From positions 1-62,718 of the forward strand of contig JAZKYO010000096.1 of assembly GCA_045612185.1 (NCBI GenBank): a DNA stretch of 62,718 nucleotides, in the 5' to 3' direction. Under the pieces are notes generated by a model, which did not search any database, was not told the DNA's origin, and saw nothing but the letters and a program-made list of their open reading frames with translations. The DNA comes from RGIG8775 sp045612185 (GTDB lineage: Bacteria; Bacillota; Clostridia; Oscillospirales; CAG-272). Position 1 is the stretch's first letter; every line of letters starts with the position of its first letter. Position numbers and translations under genes: made by a program. Shown here in pieces: positions 7,271 to 15,091 of this stretch.

Positions 7271-7975
7271 CTATTTTGCTCTGTAATCGTTAACGTACTT
7301 TCCGTAATACTTTTTGGAATATCCGCCCTTAATATCGAGCATTCCCTTTTTTTTGGTATTGTTAAATACTACGCCTATAATGTGCGCTCCGCTTTTTTCA
7401 AGCTGGCTCTTTACGCCAAGCGCCATTTCTGTCTTGACCTTTCCCTCGGGCACAACGAGAATCGCGCTGTCGCACACGCTGGCTATAACAGCGGCATCAA
7501 CTACTATTCCAAGGGGAGGTGTATCTACTATAATATAGTCGTACTCGGTTTTGCGTTCCTCTATAAAGATTTTAAGTGCCGAAGAACTTAACAGCTCCGC
7601 GGGATTTGCGGGATACTGCCCCGAAAAAATAACGTCCAGATTCTCGTCCTGCGTTTTGTACAGCACATCCTCAAGCCCAGCCTGACCGCTGATAAGCTCG
7701 CTGAATCCCACAACGTCGGTAACATCGGAATACTTTCGCACCATGTCGGATTTTCTCAAGTCGGAATCTACAAGCAAAGTCTTTTTGCCCGCCGCCGCAA
7801 GCGCGAGGGCTATACCCAGAGAGGTGGTAGACTTTCCGTCATCGGGAAGACAGCTGGTTATTACTATTGCACGCACGTCGGGGCCGCAGAATTGAACGTT
7901 GGCGCGGATGGATTTAAACGCCTCCGACGTATAGTGCGTTTTTTCCGCGTTAAGGTTTAAGTATGTCTGCTTCAT
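7271..7975 (-). CDS. CpsD/CapB-type bacterial tyrosine kinase
   Basis: 234 residues. BY-kinase P-loop architecture: Walker A SCLPDDGKST (41-50), Walker A' LLVDSD (67-72), Walker B IIVDTPP (148-154). A C-terminal cluster of five tyrosines (Y219, Y223, Y224, Y227, Y231) is the autophosphorylation site. Family members pair with a Wzz-like membrane activator to control polysaccharide chain length and export. It overlaps the 3' end of that partner by 26 bases, so the two are co-translated. The PHP phosphatase just upstream completes a kinase/phosphatase set. No polymerase or glycosyltransferases are adjacent. Confidence 0.93.
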   Translation of the reverse strand: MKQTYLNLNAEKTHYTSEAFKSIRANVQFCGPDVRAIVITSCLPDDGKSTTSLGIALALAAAGKKTLLVDSDLRKSDMVRKYSDVTDVVGFSELISGQAGLEDVLYKTQDENLDVIFSGQYPANPAELLSSSALKIFIEERKTEYDYIIVDTPPLGIVVDAAVIASVCDSAILVVPEGKVKTEMALGVKSQLEKSGAHIIGVVFNNTKKKGMLDIKGGYSKKYYGKYVNDYRAK

Positions 7976-8705
7976 AATCTACTCCCCCGTTTTGCGAGCC
8001 CTTGCCCGCCGTCTTATGGTCAAAATAAGGAATTGTGCCAAGCACACTGAGCCCAAGTCGCTCCTCGATATCGACTTCGCTATTGATTTTATCATCAAAT
8101 ATAGTCAACAAAACAAAGAAAGCGAAAACAAGTATAGCCGCCGCCACTCCCGCAAGGAGTGAAAGCGCGGGATTTACAGAGTTAGAAGGATATCTGTTGA
8201 GAGTACCCACGTCAATAACCTTTGCGGTCGCAAATTCTATGTAATTCTCAATCTGAGTCGCACCGGTCGTACAAAGCGCATCAACTATCTCCTTAGCCAA
8301 CTCGGGATCAAAGCAAGTAACAGACACCTCGATAACGTGAGAGTTGGGCACGTTTGATATTCTTATCATGCTCTTCAAGCGCGAATAGGTAATACCGTGC
8401 GCATCAAGACCGAGCTGGTCTATAACATCATAAAGAACGGAACGGCTGGTCATAAGCTCGGCGCAGTCAGACACGGTGTTGATGGTTGCCTCATAATAAT
8501 GAGTGCTGGAGCTTGCCGAAAGTCCTTTTTCCGGGTGCATTACAAACAGCGTGGATTTGGAGGTATATTCCTCGGTATATGTAGTAACAAGCACCATGTA
8601 GGTTGAAACGGCCACCAGCACGGCAGCAAGCAGGATTATCCACAAACGTTTCAGAAAGATCTGAAACAGATCAGCAAAGCTGACCGTTTTTTCGTTGTTG
8701 TTCAT
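7950..8705 (-). CDS. Wzz/CpsC-type chain-length determinant, kinase activator
   Basis: 251 residues with two membrane helices (about 18-42 and 180-204) bracketing an extracytoplasmic domain, the layout of YveK/CpsC proteins in Firmicutes. The C-terminal cytoplasmic tail would dock and activate the tyrosine kinase encoded immediately downstream. A GGAGA ribosome site precedes the ATG. Its role is to set exopolysaccharide or capsule chain length at the membrane. The glycan itself is unknown, as no assembly genes are in sight. Confidence 0.92.
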   Translation of the reverse strand: MNNNEKTVSFADLFQIFLKRLWIILLAAVLVAVSTYMVLVTTYTEEYTSKSTLFVMHPEKGLSASSSTHYYEATINTVSDCAELMTSRSVLYDVIDQLGLDAHGITYSRLKSMIRISNVPNSHVIEVSVTCFDPELAKEIVDALCTTGATQIENYIEFATAKVIDVGTLNRYPSNSVNPALSLLAGVAAAILVFAFFVLLTIFDDKINSEVDIEERLGLSVLGTIPYFDHKTAGKGSQNGGVDYEADILKP

Positions 8706-8751
8706 TTTCTTCTCCTAACTTCTCAGTTTACCAAAACGGCTTTTTAACAAG

Positions 8752-9480
8752 TCAAAGTCTTTGGTTTGAAATTATTTTTTCCGGAACAATACTAAAAATA
8801 GTTTCGGCATAATCGTAGCCGAATTTTGAAACGACATATTTCGCCGCGGCTCCAAGTGTCGGCGAACGTGATGAAAGATTATGGGCGTCCGACGCAACCA
8901 CATCTACCACCCCTTCGGAAAGCAACTTAAGACACTGCTTTCTCGCTTTTGAAAACAGCCCGTCAAAAAGCGAGCCCGCGTTTACCTGAATTACAGCTCC
9001 GGCATCTGAAATACGGTGTACGCTGTCAAGCTTCCCGTACAGGCAAGGATATCGCTCCACATGAGCCACAATCGGAATGTAGCCAAGATTAAGCAAGCGT
9101 TCCACACCCATAATGACACCTCGCGCGTCGGGCGTTGCCAAAAAATCCACGAGGACGTATCTTGAACCCGCAATTGTAAGGGCTTTATTTTGCGCCAGCG
9201 TTTCATCACAGTCAAAATGATAAAGCATTTCGCTGCCAAAATCAAGGCGCATATCGGGATACTTTTCTGTGCAATAACTCTCTGCTTCGGAAAAAGACTT
9301 TTTAATTTCTTCAGCCGTGCAATCTTTTTTGCCAATATTCAAATAGTGCGGTGTAAAGCAAATATGCCTGACACCGTCGGAGTATGAAGCGTCTATCATA
9401 CGGTACATGGTGTCGCGACTGTCAGCTCCGTCGTCAAGTCCATACAGCGAGTGGTTATGCAAATCTGTAATATCAAACAT
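8752..9480 (-). CDS. CpsB/CapC-type tyrosine phosphatase (PHP domain)
   Basis: 242 residues of the PHP metallophosphoesterase family: H8 and H10 (DLHNHSLYGLDDGA), FTPHY, a central AHVERYP and ASDAHN near the C-terminus supply the metal ligands. Family members dephosphorylate the tyrosine tail of the cognate CpsD kinase. It lies first in the leftward phosphatase - Wzz - kinase run, with 46 bases before the Wzz gene, supporting one operon. Confidence 0.92.
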   Translation of the reverse strand: MFDITDLHNHSLYGLDDGADSRDTMYRMIDASYSDGVRHICFTPHYLNIGKKDCTAEEIKKSFSEAESYCTEKYPDMRLDFGSEMLYHFDCDETLAQNKALTIAGSRYVLVDFLATPDARGVIMGVERLLNLGYIPIVAHVERYPCLYGKLDSVHRISDAGAVIQVNAGSLFDGLFSKARKQCLKLLSEGVVDVVASDAHNLSSRSPTLGAAAKYVVSKFGYDYAETIFSIVPEKIISNQRL

Positions 9481-9567
9481 AAAATTCGCCCCTTTACTTC
9501 AAAAGTATTATACCACAGTTTTTCGCTGTTGTCAATAGCTCGCAAAATATAGAATTCAAGATAAAAT

Positions 9568-10368
9568 CTACATTGTTATAACTGACAGCATTGTGCCGCG
9601 CAAGCCCTTTGAGCGTCTATGGGAATAGTATTTATCGGGCATACAGCAGGTACATTCGTCGCAAAGGTCAATATTCACATCAAGCAAGCCTTGTGACAAA
9701 AGCTGCGCTCTGTTTTGCGCCTTTACGTCAGCATAAAGCTTGCCGTCCCGAGAAAACACTTTCCATTTTCCGTCCGTCGCTTCAGTAACCGTAGCGACGA
9801 AATCCTCGCCAACCTCAAAGCAACAATAGTCTATGGATGGACCGATGGCGGCGCGTATTCTTTTGGGGTCCGCTCCCTTATTAACAAGCTTTCTTACCCC
9901 CTCGGCAGCTATTCCCGCTGCTGTTCCGCGCCAGCCTGCGTGTATAGCAGAAACAGCAATTATTTCCTCTTTTTCATTATATGCTTCAAGAAGAATCGGA
10001 ACACAATCAGCACTTTTAACCCCAAGCACAATTCCGCTATCACTTGTTACGTATCCGTCTGCCGATATATCACTTTCGCGATAATATCCAAGTCCGCACA
10101 TTGTATTATCCACGTCAAGAACAGTTGCCGAATGAATTTGAGGAAGACTTATTACACTTTGGGGATCAATTCCTACTGCCTCAGCAAAGAGAGACAGGTT
10201 ATCAAGAACTATATTGCGCTCGTCGCCTCTGTTGAACGCGAGATTTAATGAACTTGTATGGGAATTAGTGCTAACACCGCCAATCCTCGTTGCAAAAGCA
10301 TGACGCGAACGAAGTATATTTGAAGTCAGATATTCCACCGAATTGGCGGCTCTGTGTGTAACAAACAT
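9568..10368 (-). CDS. pgeF: peptidoglycan editing factor / YfiH laccase-domain protein
   Basis: 266 residues. The multicopper-oxidase-like Cu-oxidase_4 fold is marked by SADCVPILL, the zinc-site AIHAGWRGTA, and C-terminal cysteines in LCDECTCCMPD followed by YSHRR. PgeF removes mis-incorporated L-Ser from cell-wall precursors; homologues also act as adenosine deaminase/phosphorylase. In Bacillus it is ylmD, directly before ylmE; here it is detached and lies about 18 kb from the ylm cluster. It appears to be a single-gene unit after the serA terminator. Confidence 0.92.
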   Translation of the reverse strand: MFVTHRAANSVEYLTSNILRSRHAFATRIGGVSTNSHTSSLNLAFNRGDERNIVLDNLSLFAEAVGIDPQSVISLPQIHSATVLDVDNTMCGLGYYRESDISADGYVTSDSGIVLGVKSADCVPILLEAYNEKEEIIAVSAIHAGWRGTAAGIAAEGVRKLVNKGADPKRIRAAIGPSIDYCCFEVGEDFVATVTEATDGKWKVFSRDGKLYADVKAQNRAQLLSQGLLDVNIDLCDECTCCMPDKYYSHRRSKGLRGTMLSVITM

Positions 10369-10387
10369 AGTTTTACTCCCTTAGTCA

Positions 10388-10417
10388 AAAATCGTGCAGG
10401 GAGCCCCTGCACGATTT
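10388..10417 (-). terminator. terminator of serC-serA
   Basis: Stem AAATCGTGCAGG / CCTGCACGATTT with a following T-run in the leftward direction, between the serA stop and pgeF start. Confidence 0.8.
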
Positions 10418-10433
10418 CAGTTTATGCAATAAA

Positions 10434-11594
10434 TTACTTAATAACTCTTACCTTGTAAACGTCAGCAATTTCCTCAATCTTTGCGGCTACTGCGTCGCTT
10501 ACGTCACCGGTGATATCCAGAACGCTATAAGCGTTATCACCCTTGGACTTGTTAGTAAAGTTCTCAATATTAACTCCGCCCTCGGAAAGAATGGTTGTAA
10601 CCTGAGAAATTATTGAGGGAACGTTTGCGTGAAGAACACAAACGCGTACTCCTGTACTCATGGGCATTTCAACATTGGGGAAGTTTACACTGTTCTTAAT
10701 GTTACCGTATCTGAGGTAGTTATCAAGCTCGACAGCAGCCATAACAGCGCAGTTATCTTCCGACTCCTCTGTGGAAGCGCCAAGGTGAGGAATAGCAACC
10801 ACGCCCTTTACGCCAAGAATGTCCTCTGTGGGGAAGTCGGTTACGTAAGCAGAGATCTTTCCGCTTTCAAGAGCGGCCTTGATAGCACCGGCGTCAACAA
10901 GGTCAGCGCGAGAAAGATTGATAATCTTTACGCCGTCCTTCATCATAGCGATGGACTCTGCGTTAATCATATTCTTTGTTGTGGGGGTTGCGGGAACGTG
11001 AAGAGTAATATAATCCGCTGTCTTGTATATATCCTCGTAAGCGGCAGCATGTGTTATCTGGCTGTCAAGGTGCCAAGCCGCTTCAATGCTGATATAAGGG
11101 TCGCAACCTACAACATCCATATCAAGGTAGGTGGCAACGTTTGCGACCATACCGCCTATCGCGCCAAGACCGATAACGCCAAGGGTCTTGCCTTTAAGCT
11201 CGCAACCCGCGAACTGAGACTTACCTGCCTCAACCGCCTTTGCGACGCCCTCGGTACCCTGAAGCGACTCTGCCCACTTAACACCGCCGACAACGTCACG
11301 AGAAGCGAGAAGAAGAGCGCAGATAGCGAGTTCCTTAACACCGTTAGCGTTTGCACCGGGAGTGTTAAAAACAACGATACCTTCCTTTGCGCATCTGTCA
11401 ACGGGAATGTTGTTTACGCCTGCGCCTGCACGGGCGATAGCCTTAAGTTCCTTACCGAACTCCATATCGTGCATAGCTGCCGAACGAACCATTATAGCGT
11501 CGGGGTTCTGCACGTCAGCGCCGACTGTGTAAAGGCTCTTATCGAGCTTGTCAGTACCAACCGCCGCAATTTTATTGAGAAGTTGAATATTCAT
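10434..11594 (-). CDS. serA: D-3-phosphoglycerate dehydrogenase
   Basis: 386 residues, the short type. Oxidises 3-phosphoglycerate to phosphohydroxypyruvate, the first step of serine synthesis. The Rossmann motif GVIGLGAIGG lies mid-protein, with catalytic surroundings INLSRADLVD and IPHLGASTEESE, then a C-terminal ACT domain (about 315-386) for likely serine feedback. It sits 16 bases after serC and would use its product. No serB phosphatase is in the window; a HAD protein elsewhere may fill that role. Confidence 0.96.
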   Translation of the reverse strand: MNIQLLNKIAAVGTDKLDKSLYTVGADVQNPDAIMVRSAAMHDMEFGKELKAIARAGAGVNNIPVDRCAKEGIVVFNTPGANANGVKELAICALLLASRDVVGGVKWAESLQGTEGVAKAVEAGKSQFAGCELKGKTLGVIGLGAIGGMVANVATYLDMDVVGCDPYISIEAAWHLDSQITHAAAYEDIYKTADYITLHVPATPTTKNMINAESIAMMKDGVKIINLSRADLVDAGAIKAALESGKISAYVTDFPTEDILGVKGVVAIPHLGASTEESEDNCAVMAAVELDNYLRYGNIKNSVNFPNVEMPMSTGVRVCVLHANVPSIISQVTTILSEGGVNIENFTNKSKGDNAYSVLDITGDVSDAVAAKIEEIADVYKVRVIK

Positions 11595-11610
11595 ATTTTG
11601 CCTCTTTCAA

Positions 11611-12699
11611 TTATTTCTTGGGATTGTTCTTTGCGAACTCTTTCATAAACTCAACGAGCTTTTCAACGCCTTCGTAGGGCATAGCGTTGTAAATAGAAGC
11701 TCTCATACCGCCGACAGAGCGGTGACCCTTAAGGTTCTTAAGACCTGCCTTAGCAGCCTCGCTTGCAAACTTCTTGTCAAGACCAGCGTCGCCTGTTACG
11801 AAGGTAACGTTCATCATGGAACGGCTATTCTTCTTAACGGGAGCAAAGTAGTAGTCCTGACCGTCGAGATAATCGTAGAGAAGCTTAGCCTTTCTCTCGT
11901 TCATCTCTTTCATCTTTTCAAGACCGCCGATAGACTCGATCCACTCGTAAACAAGACCTGCAACGTAGATAGCGTAGCAAGGAGGAGTGTTATACATAGA
12001 ATCGTTATCAGCCATAAGCTGCCAGTTGAGCATATCGGGTGTGTAGTCAATCACGTTACCAAGAAGGTCCTCGCGAACGATAACGAGAGTTACGCCTGCG
12101 GGAGCCATGTTCTTCTGCGCACCTGCATAGATAACGCCGAACTTGGAAACGTCAACGGGCTCGGAAATGATGCAAGAGGACATATCCGCTACAAGCGGGA
12201 TATCACCCGTGTCGGGAATGTAATCAAACTTTGTGCCGTAGATGGTATTGTTGAAGCACATATGTACGTAGGATGCGTCGGGACGGATCATATCCTTTGT
12301 AACTACGGGAACGTGGTCAAAGTTATCGTCCTTTGTTGTAGCTACGCAAACAACGTCACCGTACTTCTGGGCTTCTTTGAAAGCCTTGCCGGAGAACTGA
12401 CCCGAAACGATATAGTCAGCCTTGCCGGTCTTTTTGATAAGGTTAAGCGGAACTGCCGCGAACTGTGTGGACGCGCCGCCCTGCATGAAGAGAACCTTGT
12501 AGTTATCGGGAATCTCCATGATTTTGCGAAGGTCAGCCTCTGCCTTCTTGATGATTGCTTCATAATCCGGAGATCGGTGAGACATCTCCATCACTGACAT
12601 TCCGGATTCTCCGTAGCAAACCAGTTCGGATGCTGCTTTTTCGAGTACCGGTAAAGGAAGCATGGACGGGCCTGCCGAAAAGTTAAAAACTCTGTTCAT
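11611..12699 (-). CDS. serC: phosphoserine aminotransferase
   Basis: 362 residues. PLP-dependent class V aminotransferase that converts phosphohydroxypyruvate and glutamate to phosphoserine. Begins with the family's NFSAGPSMLP, has a MQGGAS phosphate-cup motif, an ADMSSCI segment and the PLP lysine in GAQKNMAPAGV. AGGAGG precedes the ATG. First gene of the serC-serA operon. Confidence 0.96.
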   Translation of the reverse strand: MNRVFNFSAGPSMLPLPVLEKAASELVCYGESGMSVMEMSHRSPDYEAIIKKAEADLRKIMEIPDNYKVLFMQGGASTQFAAVPLNLIKKTGKADYIVSGQFSGKAFKEAQKYGDVVCVATTKDDNFDHVPVVTKDMIRPDASYVHMCFNNTIYGTKFDYIPDTGDIPLVADMSSCIISEPVDVSKFGVIYAGAQKNMAPAGVTLVIVREDLLGNVIDYTPDMLNWQLMADNDSMYNTPPCYAIYVAGLVYEWIESIGGLEKMKEMNERKAKLLYDYLDGQDYYFAPVKKNSRSMMNVTFVTGDAGLDKKFASEAAKAGLKNLKGHRSVGGMRASIYNAMPYEGVEKLVEFMKEFAKNNPKK

Positions 12700-12868
12700 A
12701 ATAATGAACCTCCTAATAATGAATCATCGTAAAAAACGATTATCTTATTATATAACAAAAAGAAAAAAAGGTCAAGAGATTTGATAAAAAAATAACGCTT
12801 CGCCAAAACAATCAGCAAATGCGCTATTTTTTTCGATGTTTTTTTTGTTTTTTTGTATATTATGACAA

Positions 12869-13492
12869 TTAATCTCTGATAAGAATAAACTCTTTAGCGT
12901 AAGGCAAGGACTCAATCCAATCACAATAAGTATGCCACTCGGCAAGTTTGTGACTCTTGCGAGCGTAATACATATTGATAAGATTCTCATAGTTCATAGT
13001 TACCGTTCTCATCTGGTTATAGCTTGACGGAAGAATCTGAATCATATTATGCCAGCTTTGACGGTCGGTTTTGTCGGCATTGAATTTTTCGCGTTCCGCC
13101 TCAAGATACTCTATAATGCCGTCAAGCAGCTTCAGTCCGCCTTCGTCAAGTCTGTCGTGGCTGAAATCGTCACGTTCAAAGGGCTTGGAGTGTATTTTGT
13201 GCATGGTTGAGGTAGAGTTAGCCACAGTTCCGACCTTATAGGTGTCAAATTCCTTCCACCAATACAGCGGTGCGGTAATATCCACGCTTACGAAAATCTG
13301 ACGGATAAATTTCCGGTGGTCGCCCCCCGCGCGGCAGAGTCTTCCGCCAAACTCCAAATCGGCAGGTCCATAGACATAATTGCCGTCATCATCATAATAA
13401 CTGTCACTTTTCGCCCAGCTGTTCATGGGATTTCGTGCGCCTCTGATGGCGTTATCCAAATTCATTACAGACGTTCTTTCTATCTTTATCAT
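12869..13492 (-). CDS. ThyX-like protein (FAD-dependent thymidylate synthase fold), divergent
   Basis: 207 residues. Two segments point to a ThyX-like fold: the central WWKEFDTYKVG followed by STSTMH, and the later ILPSSYNQMRTVTMNY with RKSHKLAEWHTYCDWI. True ThyX has an RHRxxS-type substrate-binding signature in the first region, which is not seen here. It may be a member of the phage-associated ThyX-like group with another role, or a divergent synthase. The start ATG at 13492 has GGAGGT five bases upstream. It is monocistronic and lies next to MITE copy 1. Confidence 0.55.
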   Translation of the reverse strand: MIKIERTSVMNLDNAIRGARNPMNSWAKSDSYYDDDGNYVYGPADLEFGGRLCRAGGDHRKFIRQIFVSVDITAPLYWWKEFDTYKVGTVANSTSTMHKIHSKPFERDDFSHDRLDEGGLKLLDGIIEYLEAEREKFNADKTDRQSWHNMIQILPSSYNQMRTVTMNYENLINMYYARKSHKLAEWHTYCDWIESLPYAKEFILIRD

Positions 13493-13612
13493 ACCTGACC
13501 TCCGATTACTGTTTTTATTATTGTACCATAAAATCTTTTTTTTTGCAACATATTTTGTAAATTTTAATCACGGATAATTGACTTATTTTGCGCTTTATGG
13601 TATAATTAAGAG

Positions 13613-13888
13613 TAGGGTGACAGTAGATATCAGAACCCGCTGTCACTTGCTCTTTTCGGCGCTTTTTGCGCCTGATACACTCGCAAGGTATTACCTTGCT
13701 TCGCTTATCAAACACAAAAATCACACAAAAATAACTGCGTGACAGTTCGTAGAATTTATAAAAGAGCAGATTTGGTGCAAGACAAGGAAAAAGGTCGAAG
13801 GGATATGCGGATATTCCGAGACTTTTTGACGAAGTATTGCGCTAAATATGCCTTTTATAAACGGGTTCGGATACCTACTGTCACCCTA
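13613..13888. mobile_element. 276-bp MITE-like element, copy 1
   Basis: Non-coding element with 26-bp terminal inverted repeats that match at 24 positions; each begins TAGGGTGACAGTAG and the inner part reads TATC-GAACCC. Copy 2 (14816-15091) is the same length, in the same orientation and similar throughout. Ends in TA, consistent with TA target choice as in Tc1/mariner-IS630 derived MITEs, but no transposase is in the window. Its right end is 50 bases before the deacetylase start, so it may carry that gene's promoter. Confidence 0.88.
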
Positions 13889-13913
13889 GGGTTACAGTAG
13901 ATATCAGAACCCC
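13887..13913. mobile_element. solo terminal repeat abutting MITE copy 1
   Basis: A third left-type terminus, TAGGGTTACAGTAG then ATATCAGAACCCC, shares its TA with the right end of copy 1. It looks like the stub of a second element inserted at or deleted from the same TA. Confidence 0.7.
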
Positions 13914-13938
13914 TAACTAATTGAAAGGTGAACTACTT

Positions 13939-14772
13939 ATGAAATTTACGAAAATACATATCTGTTTACTGCTTGCGGCTCTGCTTGCCTTCTCACTCGT
14001 CTCCTGCACTCAGCCGTCCGCTCCCGTAATGGGAGACACAGAAGCGACCGAAACGCCTGAAACTACCGAGACCGCAGAACCCACAGAACCGCCCGAAACC
14101 GAGCCTCCGCTCCCCAAAAAGCGAGTGGCGTTCACCTACGACGACGGTCCCGCCTTCGACAACTCGACCGCGCAAAGGCTTACGTATAAGCTCGTTGATA
14201 AATTTTCGGAATACGGCGGCGCGGCAACCTTTTTCCTTGTCGGAAACCGAATAAACAAAACCACTGGAGAGGCAATAAAATACGCCTCCGAGCATGGCTG
14301 CGAAATAGGGATTCACGCCTACACTCACGACTACAATTTCTCGACCTGCGACTATGAGATATTTGAGTCGGAGCTGGCAGACACCAAGGCGGCAATCGAA
14401 AAATATTCGGGCAAGACCGTTACCCTTTTCCGCCCCCCGTACGGATCGATAACCGAGTACAGAGCTGAAGCCTCGGGGTATCCGATAATCCATTGGAACC
14501 TTGACAGCGAGGATTGGAGATACAAAGGCAGAGCAGACGACGTCACGGCGCAAAGCAACATCGACACTATAGTTGACAACGTGCTTTCGGTAATAGAGGA
14601 CGGCGACATAATCCTTATGCACGAAATATACCTTAACACCTACGAGGCAACCTGCATAATTCTTGACAGGCTTGCGGCGGAGGGCTACGAATTTGTAACC
14701 GTTACCGAGCTTTTGGAAGAAAAAAACATGAAGGTCGGGGAGATATATTACAACGGCGAACCGATTGCATAA
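13939..14772 (+). CDS. polysaccharide deacetylase lipoprotein (NodB domain, CE4)
   Basis: 277 residues. Lipoprotein signal with lipobox LVSC, C23 being the anchor. A Thr/Glu/Pro-rich linker (32-58) follows, then a NodB domain: TYDDGP (D68-D69), metal histidines H126 and H130 in HAYTHD, RPPYGS near 165-170, WNLDSEDW and a late LMHE. It should remove N- or O-acetyl groups from peptidoglycan or another surface glycan outside the cell. The ATG at 13939 has AAAGGTG upstream; an in-frame TTG at 13921 precedes that site. The gene is boxed between two copies of the MITE. Confidence 0.92.
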   Translation: MKFTKIHICLLLAALLAFSLVSCTQPSAPVMGDTEATETPETTETAEPTEPPETEPPLPKKRVAFTYDDGPAFDNSTAQRLTYKLVDKFSEYGGAATFFLVGNRINKTTGEAIKYASEHGCEIGIHAYTHDYNFSTCDYEIFESELADTKAAIEKYSGKTVTLFRPPYGSITEYRAEASGYPIIHWNLDSEDWRYKGRADDVTAQSNIDTIVDNVLSVIEDGDIILMHEIYLNTYEATCIILDRLAAEGYEFVTVTELLEEKNMKVGEIYYNGEPIA

Positions 14773-14780
14773 CAAAGATA

Positions 14781-14806
14781 AAGGCTGAGCATTGCTCAGC
14801 CTTTTG
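14781..14806 (+). terminator. terminator of the deacetylase gene
   Basis: Stem AAGGCTGAGC / GCTCAGCCTT followed by TTGTTTT. Confidence 0.85.
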
Positions 14807-14815
14807 TTTTCAAAT

Positions 14816-15091
14816 TAGGGTGACAGTAGATATACGAACTCGCTGTCGCTTGTTCCTTTTGGCGCTTTTTGCGCCTGTCCTACTTGCAAGGTCATACCTT
14901 GCTTCGCATGACAAACACAAAAATCACACAAAATTAACTGCGTGACAGTTAGAAGAATTTATAAAAGAGCAGATTTTGTGCAAGTCAAGGAAAAAAGTCG
15001 AAAGAATATAGGGATATTCCGAGGCTTTTTGACGATGGATTGTGCAAAACATGCCTTTTATAAACGTGTTCGGATACCTACTGTAACCCTA
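14816..15091. mobile_element. 276-bp MITE-like element, copy 2
   Basis: Same length, orientation and internal sequence as copy 1. Terminal repeats start TAGGGTGACAGTAG (left) and, reading inwards, TAGGGTTACAGTAG (right). The right terminus overlaps the last codons and stop of the leftward glycerol-1-phosphate dehydrogenase gene. Confidence 0.88.

Noticed and set aside
10629..12597. Long rightward frames opposite serA and serC
   Set aside because: Both mirror highly conserved genes, with no domain or start signal of their own.
13518..13724. Leftward open frame of 68 codons across MITE copy 1
   Set aside because: It spans the terminal repeat and the intergenic A/T-rich stretch and has no ribosome site or motif. 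It is a chance frame in a non-coding repeat.
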